Origin: Silicimonas sp.
GTDB taxonomy: Bacteria > Pseudomonadota > Alphaproteobacteria > Rhodobacterales > Rhodobacteraceae
DNA: 64,000 nucleotides
NCBI GenBank assembly: GCA_022820365.1
Contig: JAJEFO010000019.1
Span: 53,052 to 117,051, forward strand
Reading direction: 5' to 3'
Below the pieces are notes generated by a model. The model saw only the letters and a program-made list of their open reading frames with translations, searched no databases and was not told the DNA's origin. How positions within the stretch are numbered: the stretch's first letter is position 1; each line of letters begins with the position of its first letter. Made by a program: the position numbers and the translations under genes. Positions 1-8,726 of the stretch are shown piece after piece.

Positions 1-1
1 A

Positions 2-121
2 CGTCGCGCCGCGCTGGAAGCATTCGCCAAGGAGGCGCGTGACGGCAGCTTTCCCGGCCGAGACGAGACCGCGGACATTGATGATGCCGAGTATGAGGAG
101 TTTTGCGAGCGGCTTGCCTGA
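2..121 (+). CDS. C-terminal end of an unidentified protein, possibly PanB-like (partial)
   Basis: An open frame enters from the left edge and stops at 119-121, leaving 39 residues. The pattern is an alanine-rich helix, then GSFPG and an acidic tail (DIDDAEYEEF). Ketopantoate hydroxymethyltransferases (PanB) end with a comparable helix followed by G-x-FPG, so this may be such a tail, but the acidic extension is atypical and too little is visible for a firm call. It is read on the plus strand and converges with the ABC permease gene that ends at 187. Confidence 0.35.
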   Translation, partial: RRAALEAFAKEARDGSFPGRDETADIDDAEYEEFCERLA

Positions 122-186
122 CATGGACGTTGTGCCTGTCATGGCAAAGGAGGAGATGCCGCAATCCGCGTCGAGCGAGATGCGCC

Positions 187-2253
187 CTAGAGGCCCAGTG
201 CCTTCCGCCGCTCTTCGGCAAATCCTTGTGCAAGCCGGTCGGCGACGAAAGCCAGGATCGCCATCGCCGCACCTGCGCTTACCCCCAGCCCAACGTCGGC
301 CTGCCCCAGTGCCAGGTAGATCGACTGACCGAGTCCGGTCGTTCCGATCAGGGCGGCGATTACCAGCATCGCGAAGGCATAGAGGATCGTCTGGTTGAGT
401 CCCAGCAGGATCGTCGGCGCGGCGTAGGGCATGCGTACATCGGTCATCGTCTGCCATGGCGTTGCCCCACTCGATGTTGCGGCTTCCAGCATCTCCGGTG
501 GTGTCGAGACCAGTCCGTGACGCGTGTAGCGGATCATCGGAACCACGGCATAGGCGCAGATCGCGAGAAATGCGCTGAACTCGCCGATCTGGAAGAACAT
601 AAGCGTCGGGATCAGGAATACGAACAGGGGAATCGTCTGAAGCATGTCGCAGACCGGGCGAATGATCATCCAGGCAAATTCGGAAACGGCCGACAAGAGA
701 CCGAGTACGCCACCCGCGATGACGCAGGCGACAACGGCAGCGCCCGAAAGGTAAAGCGACAGCAGCGCACGATCCCAGAGGCCTGAAATCAGCACGAGCC
801 CAAGAAGAGCGGCCGAGAGGACGGCGAGCCGGAATCCCTGGGCAAGCAATGCAAGTGCCATGGTACCGACGATCACGAATGGCCAGGGCAGATCCGCGAT
901 TCCGGTTTCGACAACGCCGACGGCGATTACCAGGCCCGCACCAGCCATTTGCCGCCCAGTTGCAGCAAGTGCGAGCCCGGCGAGTACCGCGATTCCAAAC
1001 AGCCAGAGACTCATCGCAGCGGTCCACTGGAACCCCCAGGTAAAGGGCAGAACCGCCTGATCAAGGCCGATGCGCAGCGGAAGCAGCCCATAGAACATTG
1101 CCGAATTCTTGATGCCGTCTAGCGTGGCTCCGTGTGCGGCGGTGAATGCACCCAGGCCGTCGTCCACGGCGACTGCGGCGGCCGAGAACACGCCTCCGGG
1201 AGCTGCGTCGGCCCCCGTCAATGCCAACAGAGCGGCCCCGACGGCACCTGCGAGGAGCAGGCCCCACGTGACACGCCGGTCGTGACGCCTTCGTTCCAGT
1301 GCAAGCGACCCGGACAGACGGTCTATCACGATCGCGAATATCACGATCACCAGGCCGGCCAGAAATGCCTGGCCGAACTGTGCCTTGCGCATGGTCAGGA
1401 GCACTTCCCAGCCGATGTCGTTGAAACCGCCGATGACGGCCGCGATGATCACCATCGACAAGGATGCCATGAGGCATTGGTTCACGCCCACCATGATCTG
1501 CTGGCTCGCCGCCGGAATCTCGACCAGGAACAACTGCTGCCACCGGGCCGCACCGGACATGATCGATGCTTCCTTGACTTCGGGATCAACCCGTTCGAGC
1601 CCGAGGATGACGTTTCGTGCCATGGGGGGCGCGGCGTAGATTGCGGAAGCAACGAGCCCAACCACCGGGCCAAACCCGAACAGCAGCAGGAGCGGCGTCA
1701 GGTAGGCGAAGGTCGGGATTGTTTGCATCGCGTCGAGCGTCGCCAGAAGGGCGGTCCGGATGCGCGGCACTTCGTTTGCGAGAATGCCCAGGCTGCCGCC
1801 CGCCAGGACTGCCAGGGGAACTGAAACCGACACGAGGCTCAGCGTGTTCATGCTTTCGCTCCAATAGCCCGAAAGCAGGACGAACCCGAATCCCAGGAAG
1901 GTGAGAAAGGCCATGCGGAACCCGCCGAGGTACCACCCCGCAGCTGTAAACGCGCCGATGATCAGCGGCCAAGGCGAGCCGACTAGCACGGCATTTGCCC
2001 AGCTCATCGGAAAGGAGAGCAGCCAGGACCATGCCCGCATCACCGGCTTGATCGTGCTCAGGAAGGCGTCCAGTCCGGCTCCGACCAGTTCTGTCGTCGG
2101 CAGCGTCCATGCCTCGGGAAAGCGCACCAGCCACGGCGCGTAGCCTTGCAGCAACAGGCAGACTGCCCCGGTGACTAAGGTGAGAAGCGCTGCAAGCAGG
2201 CCCCTTGACAGTCCGGGTGGACTCGCTGCGGGCATACCTTGGCTCGCGCTCAT
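187..2253 (-). CDS. Glycine betaine/proline-type ABC transporter permease, two fused permease domains
   Basis: This 688-residue membrane protein is about twice the length of a usual ProW/OpuAB permease. Two binding-protein-dependent permease domains lie in tandem. Each has an EAA-type cytoplasmic loop for docking the ATPase: EVKEASIMSGAARWQ in the first half and EMLEAATSSGATPWQ in the second. Between them are extra hydrophobic helices. The fused arrangement would supply both halves of the channel from one polypeptide. It is the last gene of a three-gene leftward operon and its ATG overlaps the ATPase stop by 4 bp, which indicates translational coupling. The likely substrate is a quaternary amine such as glycine betaine, carnitine or a relative. 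Family certain, substrate inferred. Confidence 0.9.
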   Translation of the reverse strand: MSASQGMPAASPPGLSRGLLAALLTLVTGAVCLLLQGYAPWLVRFPEAWTLPTTELVGAGLDAFLSTIKPVMRAWSWLLSFPMSWANAVLVGSPWPLIIGAFTAAGWYLGGFRMAFLTFLGFGFVLLSGYWSESMNTLSLVSVSVPLAVLAGGSLGILANEVPRIRTALLATLDAMQTIPTFAYLTPLLLLFGFGPVVGLVASAIYAAPPMARNVILGLERVDPEVKEASIMSGAARWQQLFLVEIPAASQQIMVGVNQCLMASLSMVIIAAVIGGFNDIGWEVLLTMRKAQFGQAFLAGLVIVIFAIVIDRLSGSLALERRRHDRRVTWGLLLAGAVGAALLALTGADAAPGGVFSAAAVAVDDGLGAFTAAHGATLDGIKNSAMFYGLLPLRIGLDQAVLPFTWGFQWTAAMSLWLFGIAVLAGLALAATGRQMAGAGLVIAVGVVETGIADLPWPFVIVGTMALALLAQGFRLAVLSAALLGLVLISGLWDRALLSLYLSGAAVVACVIAGGVLGLLSAVSEFAWMIIRPVCDMLQTIPLFVFLIPTLMFFQIGEFSAFLAICAYAVVPMIRYTRHGLVSTPPEMLEAATSSGATPWQTMTDVRMPYAAPTILLGLNQTILYAFAMLVIAALIGTTGLGQSIYLALGQADVGLGVSAGAAMAILAFVADRLAQGFAEERRKALGL

Positions 2254-3293
2254 GCGCGGTCGGCTTTCAGGGCGCTTGCGATGTCTTGAGGATCGACCGT
2301 GCCGAGCAGGTTGCCGCCGTCGTCATAGACCGCGACCGGTTCGTAGTGAGCCATGCAGGTCGCCAGTGCGTCTTCAAGGGTCATGTCGGGACGCAAGCCG
2401 GGAGTGCCGTTCGCCGCGCGATTGTCATCGGACCGCATGATCGATCCGACCTTGGCGTGCCGGCCGCGCACGACATCGCGCGCAAACTCGCGCACGTAGT
2501 CGTCGACCGGGTGCAGCACGATATCCGCCGGCGTCCCGATCTGCACGATCTCGCCGTCGCGCATGATTGCGATCCGGTCGGCGAGTTTCAAAGCCTCGGC
2601 GATATCGTGGGTGATGAACACGATCGTGGTGTTCAGCCTGGCCCGAATGTCGAGGAACTCGTCTTGCAGCTGGCGGCGAATCAGCGGGTCAAGCGCCGAA
2701 AAGGGCTCGTCCAGAAACCAGACGCTGCAGTCTCCCGCGAGCGAGCGCGCGATCCCGACACGTTGACGCTGGCCCCCCGACAGTTCACGGGGATACGCCC
2801 CTTCCCGGCCTTTCAGGCCCACCATCTCGATGATGTCCTGCACCTTGTCGTGGCGCTCGCGGCGGCCCATGCCGCCAACCTTCAACGGGAAGGCGACATT
2901 GTCGATCACCGACATGTGCGGGAACAGGCCGAAATGCTGAAACACCATCCCGATCCTGGACCGTCGAAGTTCGGTCATTCTCGCCTTGGAGGCTGCGAGG
3001 ACATCCTCGCCCTCGATCGAGACGTGGCCAGCCGTCGGCTCGACAAGACGCGAAATTCCCCGGAGCAGCGTGGATTTTCCCGACCCTGAGAGCCCCATGA
3101 TCACGAAGAGTTCGCCTTCGGCCACCTCGAAGCAGGCGTCGCGAACGGCCGGAATGCACCCGTCTTCCTCCAGACGCCCGGCTATGTCCCGTGCGCTGCC
3201 ACCTTCGCCCTGCGCCCGCCGGAAGGCAGACGCAGAATCTGACCCAAAGACCTGCCAGAGACCGGCGACGGAAATGGCAGGCTGTTCCGCCAT
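2250..3293 (-). CDS. Glycine betaine/proline-type ABC transporter ATPase (ProV-like)
   Basis: The chosen start (ATG at 3293) lies just after the stop of the binding-protein gene. An upstream extension in the same frame would overlap that gene and has no family character. The 347 residues contain a Walker A (GLSGSGKSTLL), signature (LSGGQRQRVGIARSLA) and Walker B with the D-loop (FLDEPFSALDP). The C-terminal part (DMTLEDALATCMAHYEPVAVYDD onward) looks like a single CBS module, as found in ProV/OpuAA ATPases where it senses ionic strength. It energises uptake through the double permease encoded next to it, with which it overlaps by 4 bp. Substrate specificity cannot be read from the ATPase. Confidence 0.92.
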   Translation of the reverse strand: MAEQPAISVAGLWQVFGSDSASAFRRAQGEGGSARDIAGRLEEDGCIPAVRDACFEVAEGELFVIMGLSGSGKSTLLRGISRLVEPTAGHVSIEGEDVLAASKARMTELRRSRIGMVFQHFGLFPHMSVIDNVAFPLKVGGMGRRERHDKVQDIIEMVGLKGREGAYPRELSGGQRQRVGIARSLAGDCSVWFLDEPFSALDPLIRRQLQDEFLDIRARLNTTIVFITHDIAEALKLADRIAIMRDGEIVQIGTPADIVLHPVDDYVREFARDVVRGRHAKVGSIMRSDDNRAANGTPGLRPDMTLEDALATCMAHYEPVAVYDDGGNLLGTVDPQDIASALKADRA

Positions 3294-3298
3294 GGAGA

Positions 3299-4249
3299 TC
3301 AGCGTGTCGCCGCGTCCACGACCGGTTTCCACTTGGCCTCGTTGCCGGCCATCCAGTTGGCGACCACCTCTTCGACGCTGCCGCCATCCACGTCGACGGC
3401 TCCCATCATGGGTTGCTGGTCTTCGACCGACAGCGTGTAGTTGCTGAGAATCTCGAAGGCGGCCGGCCACATGTCCTCGATCCCGACCCAGCCTGCCTTG
3501 AAGATGCGGCTTGGCGCGAAATCACAGTCATTTACGGCGTTCGGGTTCGGGCCCCAGGCCGGGTCGTTGAAGCAATCCTCATTTCCGACGGGGAGGTCCA
3601 CGAACTTCACGTCATAGGCGGACATTGCCCAATGCGGCTGCCAGAAGGTGATCAGCAGGGGTGATTCCCGCTCGGTCGAAGCGCGAAGTTCCGCGATGAG
3701 CGCACCTTCGGAGCCGGCGGGCACCGCCTTGAAGGGCAGGTCCAGCCCGGTCATGCGATCAGCACCGGGAGTGCCCCAGTCGGCAGGATAGTCCACGAGG
3801 CGACCGGAGGGCAGCGTCTCGGCGGTGGCAAATGTCCCGGCGCAGTCCTTCAGTGCCTCCCAGGCCGGGAGTCCCTGGCACAGCTCTGCCACGTGGGCCG
3901 GATAGGCAATCCCTTCTTTCGCATCGAGCCCGAGATCGCCAAGTTCGACGACGCCTCCGCCCTCGACCTTCTTGGCGTAGTCGTCAGAGACGTTCGAAGA
4001 CCAGATTTCCACGGCTGCATGCAACTCTCCGTCCGACATCGCCTGGTACATGTTCATGTAGCCCGCAGTGACATATTCGACCTGATAGCCGGCTGCCTTG
4101 AGCATCTCTCCCGCAACGTGCGTCGAGATGTGCTGGCCCGTCCATTCGTTGATGGCAAGCTTGATCGGTTCGTCCACCGCGCCGAGCTCGGCCGCCTGGA
4201 CACCCGTTGCGGCAAGCACGGTCGCAACTGTTGTGATTGTCTTGATCAT
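3299..4249 (-). CDS. Periplasmic substrate-binding protein of the glycine betaine-type ABC importer (ProX/OpuAC-like)
   Basis: The 316-residue protein starts with a Sec signal peptide (MIKTITTVATVLAATGVQA, cleavage after QAA expected). The mature part has the OpuAC-type fold signature: INEWTGQHIS near the start, EIWSSN, and several tryptophans (WGTPG, FWQPHW) of the kind that build the aromatic cage for quaternary ammonium groups. It is the first gene of the leftward operon, with a GGAG-type ribosome site (aggagagcaaa) before the ATG. It is transcribed divergently from the GlxA-type regulator, the usual layout for a transporter controlled by its neighbour. Confidence 0.9.
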   Translation of the reverse strand: MIKTITTVATVLAATGVQAAELGAVDEPIKLAINEWTGQHISTHVAGEMLKAAGYQVEYVTAGYMNMYQAMSDGELHAAVEIWSSNVSDDYAKKVEGGGVVELGDLGLDAKEGIAYPAHVAELCQGLPAWEALKDCAGTFATAETLPSGRLVDYPADWGTPGADRMTGLDLPFKAVPAGSEGALIAELRASTERESPLLITFWQPHWAMSAYDVKFVDLPVGNEDCFNDPAWGPNPNAVNDCDFAPSRIFKAGWVGIEDMWPAAFEILSNYTLSVEDQQPMMGAVDVDGGSVEEVVANWMAGNEAKWKPVVDAATR

Positions 4250-4304
4250 TTTGCTCTCCTTAGCTTCAGTTCCCTAGGCTCTCGTCACTGTGGCGATTGT
4301 CCTG

Positions 4305-4321
4305 ACCACGGAATTCGTGGT
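4305..4321. promoter_or_regulatory. 17-bp palindrome between the transporter operon and its divergent regulator
   Basis: The sequence ACCACG-GAATT-CGTGGT has perfect 6-bp arms and sits in the 98-bp divergent intergenic region, 56 bp upstream of the binding-protein ATG. Its position suits an operator, but no binding protein can be assigned. Confidence 0.4.
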
Positions 4322-4329
4322 TTAACCGG

Positions 4330-4344
4330 ATTGGCCTCCAATTT
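4330..4344. promoter_or_regulatory. ATTGGCnnCCAATTT site in the leader of the regulator gene
   Basis: ATTGGCCTCCAATTT (arms ATTGG/CCAAT) ends three bases before the ATG of the GlxA-like regulator. A near-identical site (13 of 15 bases) lies upstream of the Rieske gene at 5386-5400. The pair suggests a common operator; here it would give autoregulation. Confidence 0.5.
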
Positions 4345-4347
4345 CAC

Positions 4348-5385
4348 ATGACTGGTCAAATGCCCCTCGAGAGGACCGACGACTTTCACATTCTGATCGT
4401 GGTTACGCCGCATTTCAACATTGCGGCCACGATGTCATTCTTGGATCCATTTCGCGCAGCAAACTATATCGAAGGCAAGTCATTTTTCCATTGGATGATC
4501 GTTTCGGAAAGGGGCGGACCTTGCCTGGCAAGCAACGGCGTGACAATCGAGACAGGCGCGCTCTCCGAATTCAGGGGCAAGGCCCCCGAACTGGTGATGC
4601 TCTCGGCCAGCTGGACGCCCGAGTCATTCTCCAGTGCTGTCCTGCATGCGAATCTGTGGCGCTTCGCACGCTCCGGAAGCAGCGTCGGCGCGTTGGACAC
4701 TGGTGCCTTCATCCTGGCGGAGGCCGGGCTGCTCGATGGACGTCGCGCCACCATGCATTACGAACATCTCGGCGCGTTTGGCGAGAAATTCCCAGGCATC
4801 GAGGTTTGCGATGACCTATTTGTCTTCGATCAGGGCCGGTTCACCTGTTCCGGCGGCACGGCGGCGACGGAGTGCGCTCTTCTCCTGTTGAGCGAATTGC
4901 GAGGCGAGGGTCTTGCAAATGCGGCCGCCAAGTACCTGTTCGTGCAATCCGTGCGGCCAGCCGGGACGCGGCAGGTTGCCGAGTCCTCCGAACCCTTTGG
5001 CCGCCGCATACCCGAAAAGCTGTTCCGCGCCATTGAACTGATGGAGAAGAACCTTGAAGAGCCGCTCAGGATCTCTGAAGTCTGTCGCCGTGTCAAAGTC
5101 TCTCACAGGCAGCTAGACCGCTTGTTCCGGCGGTACGTGAAGACACCTCCCTCGGCCTACTATCGTGACATTCGCTTGGACCGCGCGCGTGGCCTCGTGA
5201 CCCAGACGGAATTGCCGATGTCGCAGGTGGCGCTCGCATCCGGTTTTTCGAGCCAGGTTCATTTCAGCAGGACCTACAAGACGCGCTTCGGCATTTCTCC
5301 CCGGACCGACCGCGTGGAAGGTCGGGTCCCGTTTGAATTTCGGTCTTGGCCAATGCACAGAACGCCGCATGGCCAGTCAGGTTAA
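4348..5385 (+). CDS. GlxA/CdhR-like transcriptional regulator (GATase1-like + AraC HTH)
   Basis: The protein has 345 residues. The first ~190 form a DJ-1/PfpI (class-I amidotransferase-like) sensor domain, seen in DFHILIVVTPHFN at the start and GALDTGAFILAEAGLLDGRRATMHYEH in the middle. The last ~110 form an AraC/XylS double helix-turn-helix (ISEVCRRVKVSHRQLDRLFRRY and QVALASGFSSQVHFSRTY). Known members with this architecture (GbdR, CdhR, SouR) activate catabolism of glycine betaine, carnitine or sarcosine. The neighbouring transporter, Rieske oxygenase and carnitine-dehydrogenase-like gene all fit that role. The inducer is inferred, not shown. ATTGGCnnCCAATTT palindromes lie in its own leader and before the Rieske gene. 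Confidence 0.9.
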   Translation: MTGQMPLERTDDFHILIVVTPHFNIAATMSFLDPFRAANYIEGKSFFHWMIVSERGGPCLASNGVTIETGALSEFRGKAPELVMLSASWTPESFSSAVLHANLWRFARSGSSVGALDTGAFILAEAGLLDGRRATMHYEHLGAFGEKFPGIEVCDDLFVFDQGRFTCSGGTAATECALLLLSELRGEGLANAAAKYLFVQSVRPAGTRQVAESSEPFGRRIPEKLFRAIELMEKNLEEPLRISEVCRRVKVSHRQLDRLFRRYVKTPPSAYYRDIRLDRARGLVTQTELPMSQVALASGFSSQVHFSRTYKTRFGISPRTDRVEGRVPFEFRSWPMHRTPHGQSG

Positions 5386-5400
5386 ATTGGCGGCCAATTT
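5386..5400. promoter_or_regulatory. ATTGGCnnCCAATTT site upstream of the Rieske oxygenase gene
   Basis: ATTGGCGGCCAATTT, extending to AAATTGG/CCAATTT arms, begins directly after the regulator stop codon and 69 bp before the Rieske ATG. It matches the site at 4330-4344 at 13 of 15 positions. It is the best candidate activator site for the catabolic operon. Confidence 0.5.
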
Positions 5401-5468
5401 GGTGAATTGCTGGAATTCGATTCGCCTGCAAGATCGAACAAGGCCCGCTTGATACAAGGGAACGCTCG

Positions 5469-6607
5469 ATGACAGATCTGCCAAGCAGAGAGCAATTCGC
5501 GACGATTGGCGCGGGGTACTCACCTGACGTGAGCTGCTCAATGTCGCTGAAGGCGGACGCCTACACGGACCCGGCCTGGTACGAGGTGGATCGGTCCGAG
5601 ATCATTGCGCGCAACTGGCAATGGGTATGCCATGTCGAGAAGCTGCGCGCGCCCGGTTCCTACCTTGCAGCCGAAATCGCCGGAAGGCCGATCGCCCTCG
5701 TACGAGATCGCGAGGGTGTCCTTCGCGCCTTCTACAATGTCTGCAAGCACCGCGCGCACCATCTTCTCAGCGGAGAAGGGACGGCGTCGCGGATCATGTG
5801 TCCCTATCATGCCTGGGTCTACCGGCTGGACGGTCAACTGGTCCGTGCACCTGAAACCGAGAACCTCTCTGGCTTCGATGCGAGTTCGATCTGCCTCGAC
5901 GAGGTGCAGGTGACCGAATTCTCGGGATTTGTCTTCGTGAACCTGGATCCGGACGCAGTGCCCTTGTCCCAGGCGTCAGAAAACCTCGAGACCGAAATCC
6001 GCCACTGGGCGCCGGACATCGAAGAACTCACGTTCGGGCATCGCCTGTCCTACGACATCAAGTCGAACTGGAAGAACGTCGTCGACAATTTTCTGGAGTG
6101 CTATCACTGCCCGATCGCTCACAAGGACTTCTGCAACCTGGTGGACATGGACACCTACGAGGTGACAACCCACGGAATCTATTCGAGCCATATGGCGGAG
6201 GCTGGGCAAGGAGCCAACACCGCATATGACGTCTCGAATGCAACGGTACGCACCCATGCGGTGTGGTGGCTTTGGCCCACGACCTGCTTCATGCGCTATC
6301 CGGGTCGGTCGTCCATGATCGTGCTGAACATCATCCCCGTCGGCGCCGACCGAACGCTGGAAACTTACGACTTTTCCTCGAGACGCCCGAGCCGGATGAA
6401 ATGGAGAAGGATGCCATCCGCTATCTCGACGAGGTGCTGCAGCGCGAAGACATCGACATCGTCGAAAGCGTGCAGAAGGGGATGGCAACGCCTGCGTTCG
6501 CTCAAGGGCGGATCGTAAGCAATCCGACGGGCTCAGGAAAGTCGGAGCACGCTGTGCACCACTTTCACGGACTCGTGCTGGACTCCTATGCCAGGGCAGC
6601 CCTGTGA
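5469..6607 (+). pseudogene. Rieske-type ring-hydroxylating oxygenase alpha subunit, one-base frameshift
   Basis: The N-terminal frame (5469-6371) encodes a Rieske cluster, C92-x-H94 and C111-x2-H114, then the mononuclear iron site NWKNVVDNFLECYHCPIAH (bridging D206, ligands H213 and H218). At a run of four T (6372-6375) the family sequence moves to another frame: DF is followed by FLETPEPDEMEKDAIRYLDE only if one more T is supplied, and this frame then runs to a stop at 6605-6607. The restored protein would have ~379 residues, the usual length. The unshifted frame ends in unrelated sequence at 6518. Relatives of this size demethylate glycine betaine or stachydrine or cleave carnitine. A homopolymer sequencing error cannot be excluded. 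Confidence 0.88.
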
Positions 6608-6804
6608 CGCAGGCTGGCATCGTCTTGTTCGAGCCGGACCACCGATGCAGGATATCGTGAGATGCGGGCGGCCATCGGTCGCCCCTGCATCCACCGGGAA
6701 TGCGGTTCGCTTCGCGATCCCGGTTCGGACAGGGAAAAGAGACCAAGTGCGGCATGCTGCGACCGCCGCGAAATTCGGAAGGCCGCGACAGGAGGTTGGC
6801 GCAC

Positions 6805-7151
6805 ATGAAGCTTGAAGGAAAGACGGCGTTCGTCACTGGCGGCCGCGGCGGCATTGGACGCGCGATCGTTGCGCGCTTCCTGAACGAAGGCGCGACGGTC
6901 TATTCGGCGGACCTTGGCGAGGGCGGTTCGCTCGACCGGAACGATGATGATGGAAGCCGTTTCGTTCGGCTAGACGTCACGCGCGAGGACGAGTGCATTG
7001 CCGCGATGGACCGCGTGCGCGACGAGGCGGGCCGGCTCGATGTTCTTGTCAACGCAGCCGGAATCGAGATCGAGAAGACCATCGAGGAGACCACGCTCGA
7101 GGAATGGAACCGGTCCTTCGCGGTCAATGTCACAGGCATGTTCCTGACCTC
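6805..7151 (+). pseudogene. 5' part of a short-chain dehydrogenase gene interrupted by the prophage
   Basis: After a GGAGG ribosome site the frame encodes the first 115 residues of a classical SDR: the NAD(P)-binding motif TGGRGGIGRA, the NAAG motif and WNRSFAVNVTGMFLTS. At 7151 the sequence turns into prophage DNA and the frame stops at 7194-7196 after 15 foreign residues. The missing part, with the catalytic Ser, Tyr-x3-Lys and the C-terminus, begins at 48911 on the far side of the prophage. Joined at the shared core the two parts read ...GMFLTS-KHALPLL... without a break and give 264 residues, a normal SDR length. Confidence 0.95.
7137..7151. other. attL core of the prophage
   Basis: CATGTTCCTGACCTC lies inside the SDR gene. 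Its partner at 48906-48920 differs at one base. The SDR coding sequence is continuous across this core when the intervening DNA is removed, so the crossover took place within these 15 bp. Confidence 0.88.
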
Positions 7152-7198
7152 AACAAAAACCGCCGATTCCGAAACACTCCAGCCTGCTCCAAAGTGAG

Positions 7199-7294
7199 CG
7201 GTTTTGCCACAAAACACTTCATGAGATCGAACATTGTTGAAGAAAATTCAACAACTTGCCAGTCCAGATCGCTCTTGACTGGACGGTTTTGCCA
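7199..7294. repeat. attL-proximal repeats: hairpin and 11-bp direct repeats
   Basis: Between attL and the integrase gene are two copies of CGGTTTTGCCA (7199-7209 and 7284-7294) and a perfect hairpin TTGTTGAA-GAAAA-TTCAACAA (7234-7254). Direct repeats next to an att site are typical of integrase arm-binding sites. The hairpin could be part of the recombination site or of the integrase leader. Confidence 0.5.
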
Positions 7295-7335
7295 ACTTAT
7301 GCTCCAGATGTGTGCAAACTGAAAACCCTTTGGAA

Positions 7336-8562
7336 ATGGAAAATGACATGGGACGACTGACAGTGCGGAAGATCAACGCTCTGACGACTCCAGGATTGTA
7401 TGGTGACGAACCGACACTTTACTTGCGGGTCGCGCCAGGCGGCAGCAAGAGTTGGGTGCAGAGATTGACGGTCGACGGCAAACAGAGCGACATGGGACTC
7501 GGCGGCTGGCCGTTGACCACGATTGCCGAAGCTCGCGATAAGGCACTCGAAAACAGGCGCAAGGCGCGGCGCGGGGAAGATCCTGCGGAGGAACGGCGCA
7601 GGGCGCGGGCCGAGAAGAAAAGCCGGGCGGAGATCCCGACTTTCCGAGAGGCCGCGCTCGCAACGCTCGCAAAGGAGCGCGGGAAATGGAAGGGTGCGCG
7701 GACCGCGCGATCGTGGATCGTATCCATGGAAAGGTACGTCTTCCCGCGTATCGGTGACAAGCAGGTCCATGACATCCGCCAGCGTGACGTGCTCGCCGTA
7801 GTGAACGATGCAATCGCGGCCCGGCCGGAAACGGGACGCAAGGTGAGATCGCGAATTCGACAGGTGCTTGGATGGGCGATGGCCAACGAGTTCGTCACTC
7901 AGAACGTCGCGGGTGAGGCGATAGATCATGGAGTGACTTCCGTTGGCAAAGACACGCGACATCATCCTGCGGTTCATCACGCGGACGTGGGACAGATGTA
8001 CGAAGCCATAGGGGCGAGCGGTGCTGCCCAGTGCACGAAGTTGGCACTCATGTACCTGATTTTGACTGCTGCGCGCACCAGGGAGGTCATCGATGCCGAG
8101 TGGTCCGAAATCGACTTGAAGACCGCTATGTGGATCATTCCCGGATCTCGCATGAAGTCGAGGGAAGAGCATCGGGTTCCCCTATCAGACGAAGCCATGT
8201 CCGTATTGCGGAATGCACGGCGCTTGAACGGCGGTGATTCTCGTCTCGTGTTTCCGTCGCCGTTCGGGGAACGTCCATTGTCAGGCGGGGTGCTGTTGAA
8301 GACCCTGCGAGCGATGGGCTATCGAGAGACAGTGCACGGTTTTAGGTCGTCTTTTCGCACGTGGGCAAGCGAGAAGACGAACGCCGCTCATGCTGTCATG
8401 GAATTGTCACTTGCTCACCGGGTCGGCAGTGCGGTTGAGCAAGCCTATGCGCGTGGTGACTTGTTCGACAAGCGGCGGACCTTGATGGACGAATGGGCCA
8501 AACACGTCGTAAGCGGAGGCAGCGGCGGTAACAAAATCGTGAGATTGCCAATTCGCGCGTAA
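7336..8562 (+). CDS. int: Tyrosine-type prophage integrase (DUF4102/P4-like)
   Basis: This site-specific recombinase of about 408 residues excises and inserts the prophage. The N-terminus is the DUF4102 arm-binding domain (LTVRKINALTTPGLYGDEPTLYLRVAPGG), followed by a SAM-like core-binding region. The catalytic domain has the expected tetrad: Arg in AARTREVIDAEW, the H-x-x-R box HGFRSSFR, and the nucleophile Tyr in AVEQAYARGDLF. The frame is open to a GTG at 7312, and ATG codons occur at 7336 and 7348; none has a strong ribosome site, so the exact start is uncertain. It lies 184 bp from attL. P4-type integrases usually use tRNA genes, whereas this one sits in a protein-coding gene. Confidence 0.93.
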   Translation: MENDMGRLTVRKINALTTPGLYGDEPTLYLRVAPGGSKSWVQRLTVDGKQSDMGLGGWPLTTIAEARDKALENRRKARRGEDPAEERRRARAEKKSRAEIPTFREAALATLAKERGKWKGARTARSWIVSMERYVFPRIGDKQVHDIRQRDVLAVVNDAIAARPETGRKVRSRIRQVLGWAMANEFVTQNVAGEAIDHGVTSVGKDTRHHPAVHHADVGQMYEAIGASGAAQCTKLALMYLILTAARTREVIDAEWSEIDLKTAMWIIPGSRMKSREEHRVPLSDEAMSVLRNARRLNGGDSRLVFPSPFGERPLSGGVLLKTLRAMGYRETVHGFRSSFRTWASEKTNAAHAVMELSLAHRVGSAVEQAYARGDLFDKRRTLMDEWAKHVVSGGSGGNKIVRLPIRA

Positions 8563-8615
8563 TTCGCTCCGAGCGGATCACGGAATCCGCGAATATCAAC
8601 GATTTGCAGTTTCCC

Positions 8616-8638
8616 CCCCCGAATTCGACTTTCGGGGG
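8616..8638. other. Hairpin downstream of the integrase gene
   Basis: CCCCCGAA-TTCGACT-TTCGGGGG has perfect 8-bp arms 53 bp after the integrase stop. On the plus strand it is followed by A residues rather than T, so it is not a standard intrinsic terminator for int, although it may still act as an RNA structure or barrier. Confidence 0.4.
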
Positions 8639-8726
8639 AAAAACGAATTATTAAGCATTAAATGGAAAAATGAGGAATTTCGTGATAATAGCCTATTATC
8701 AATGTTTCAATTGATTGATTGGAGCC

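Noticed and set aside
187..786. Plus-strand frames opposite the ABC permease
   Set aside because: Composition is unlike protein, and the permease on the other strand is unambiguous.
6366..6380. Programmed -1 frameshift in the Rieske gene
   Set aside because: The stretch ACTTTTC is not a standard slippery heptamer, and Rieske oxygenases are not known to use frameshifting. A mutation or sequencing error is more likely.
7137..7300. tRNA gene as integration target
   Set aside because: No cloverleaf or T-arm sequence is present near either att site; the core lies inside SDR coding sequence.
8616..8638. Intrinsic terminator of the integrase gene
   Set aside because: The stem is good, but A residues rather than T follow it on the coding strand.
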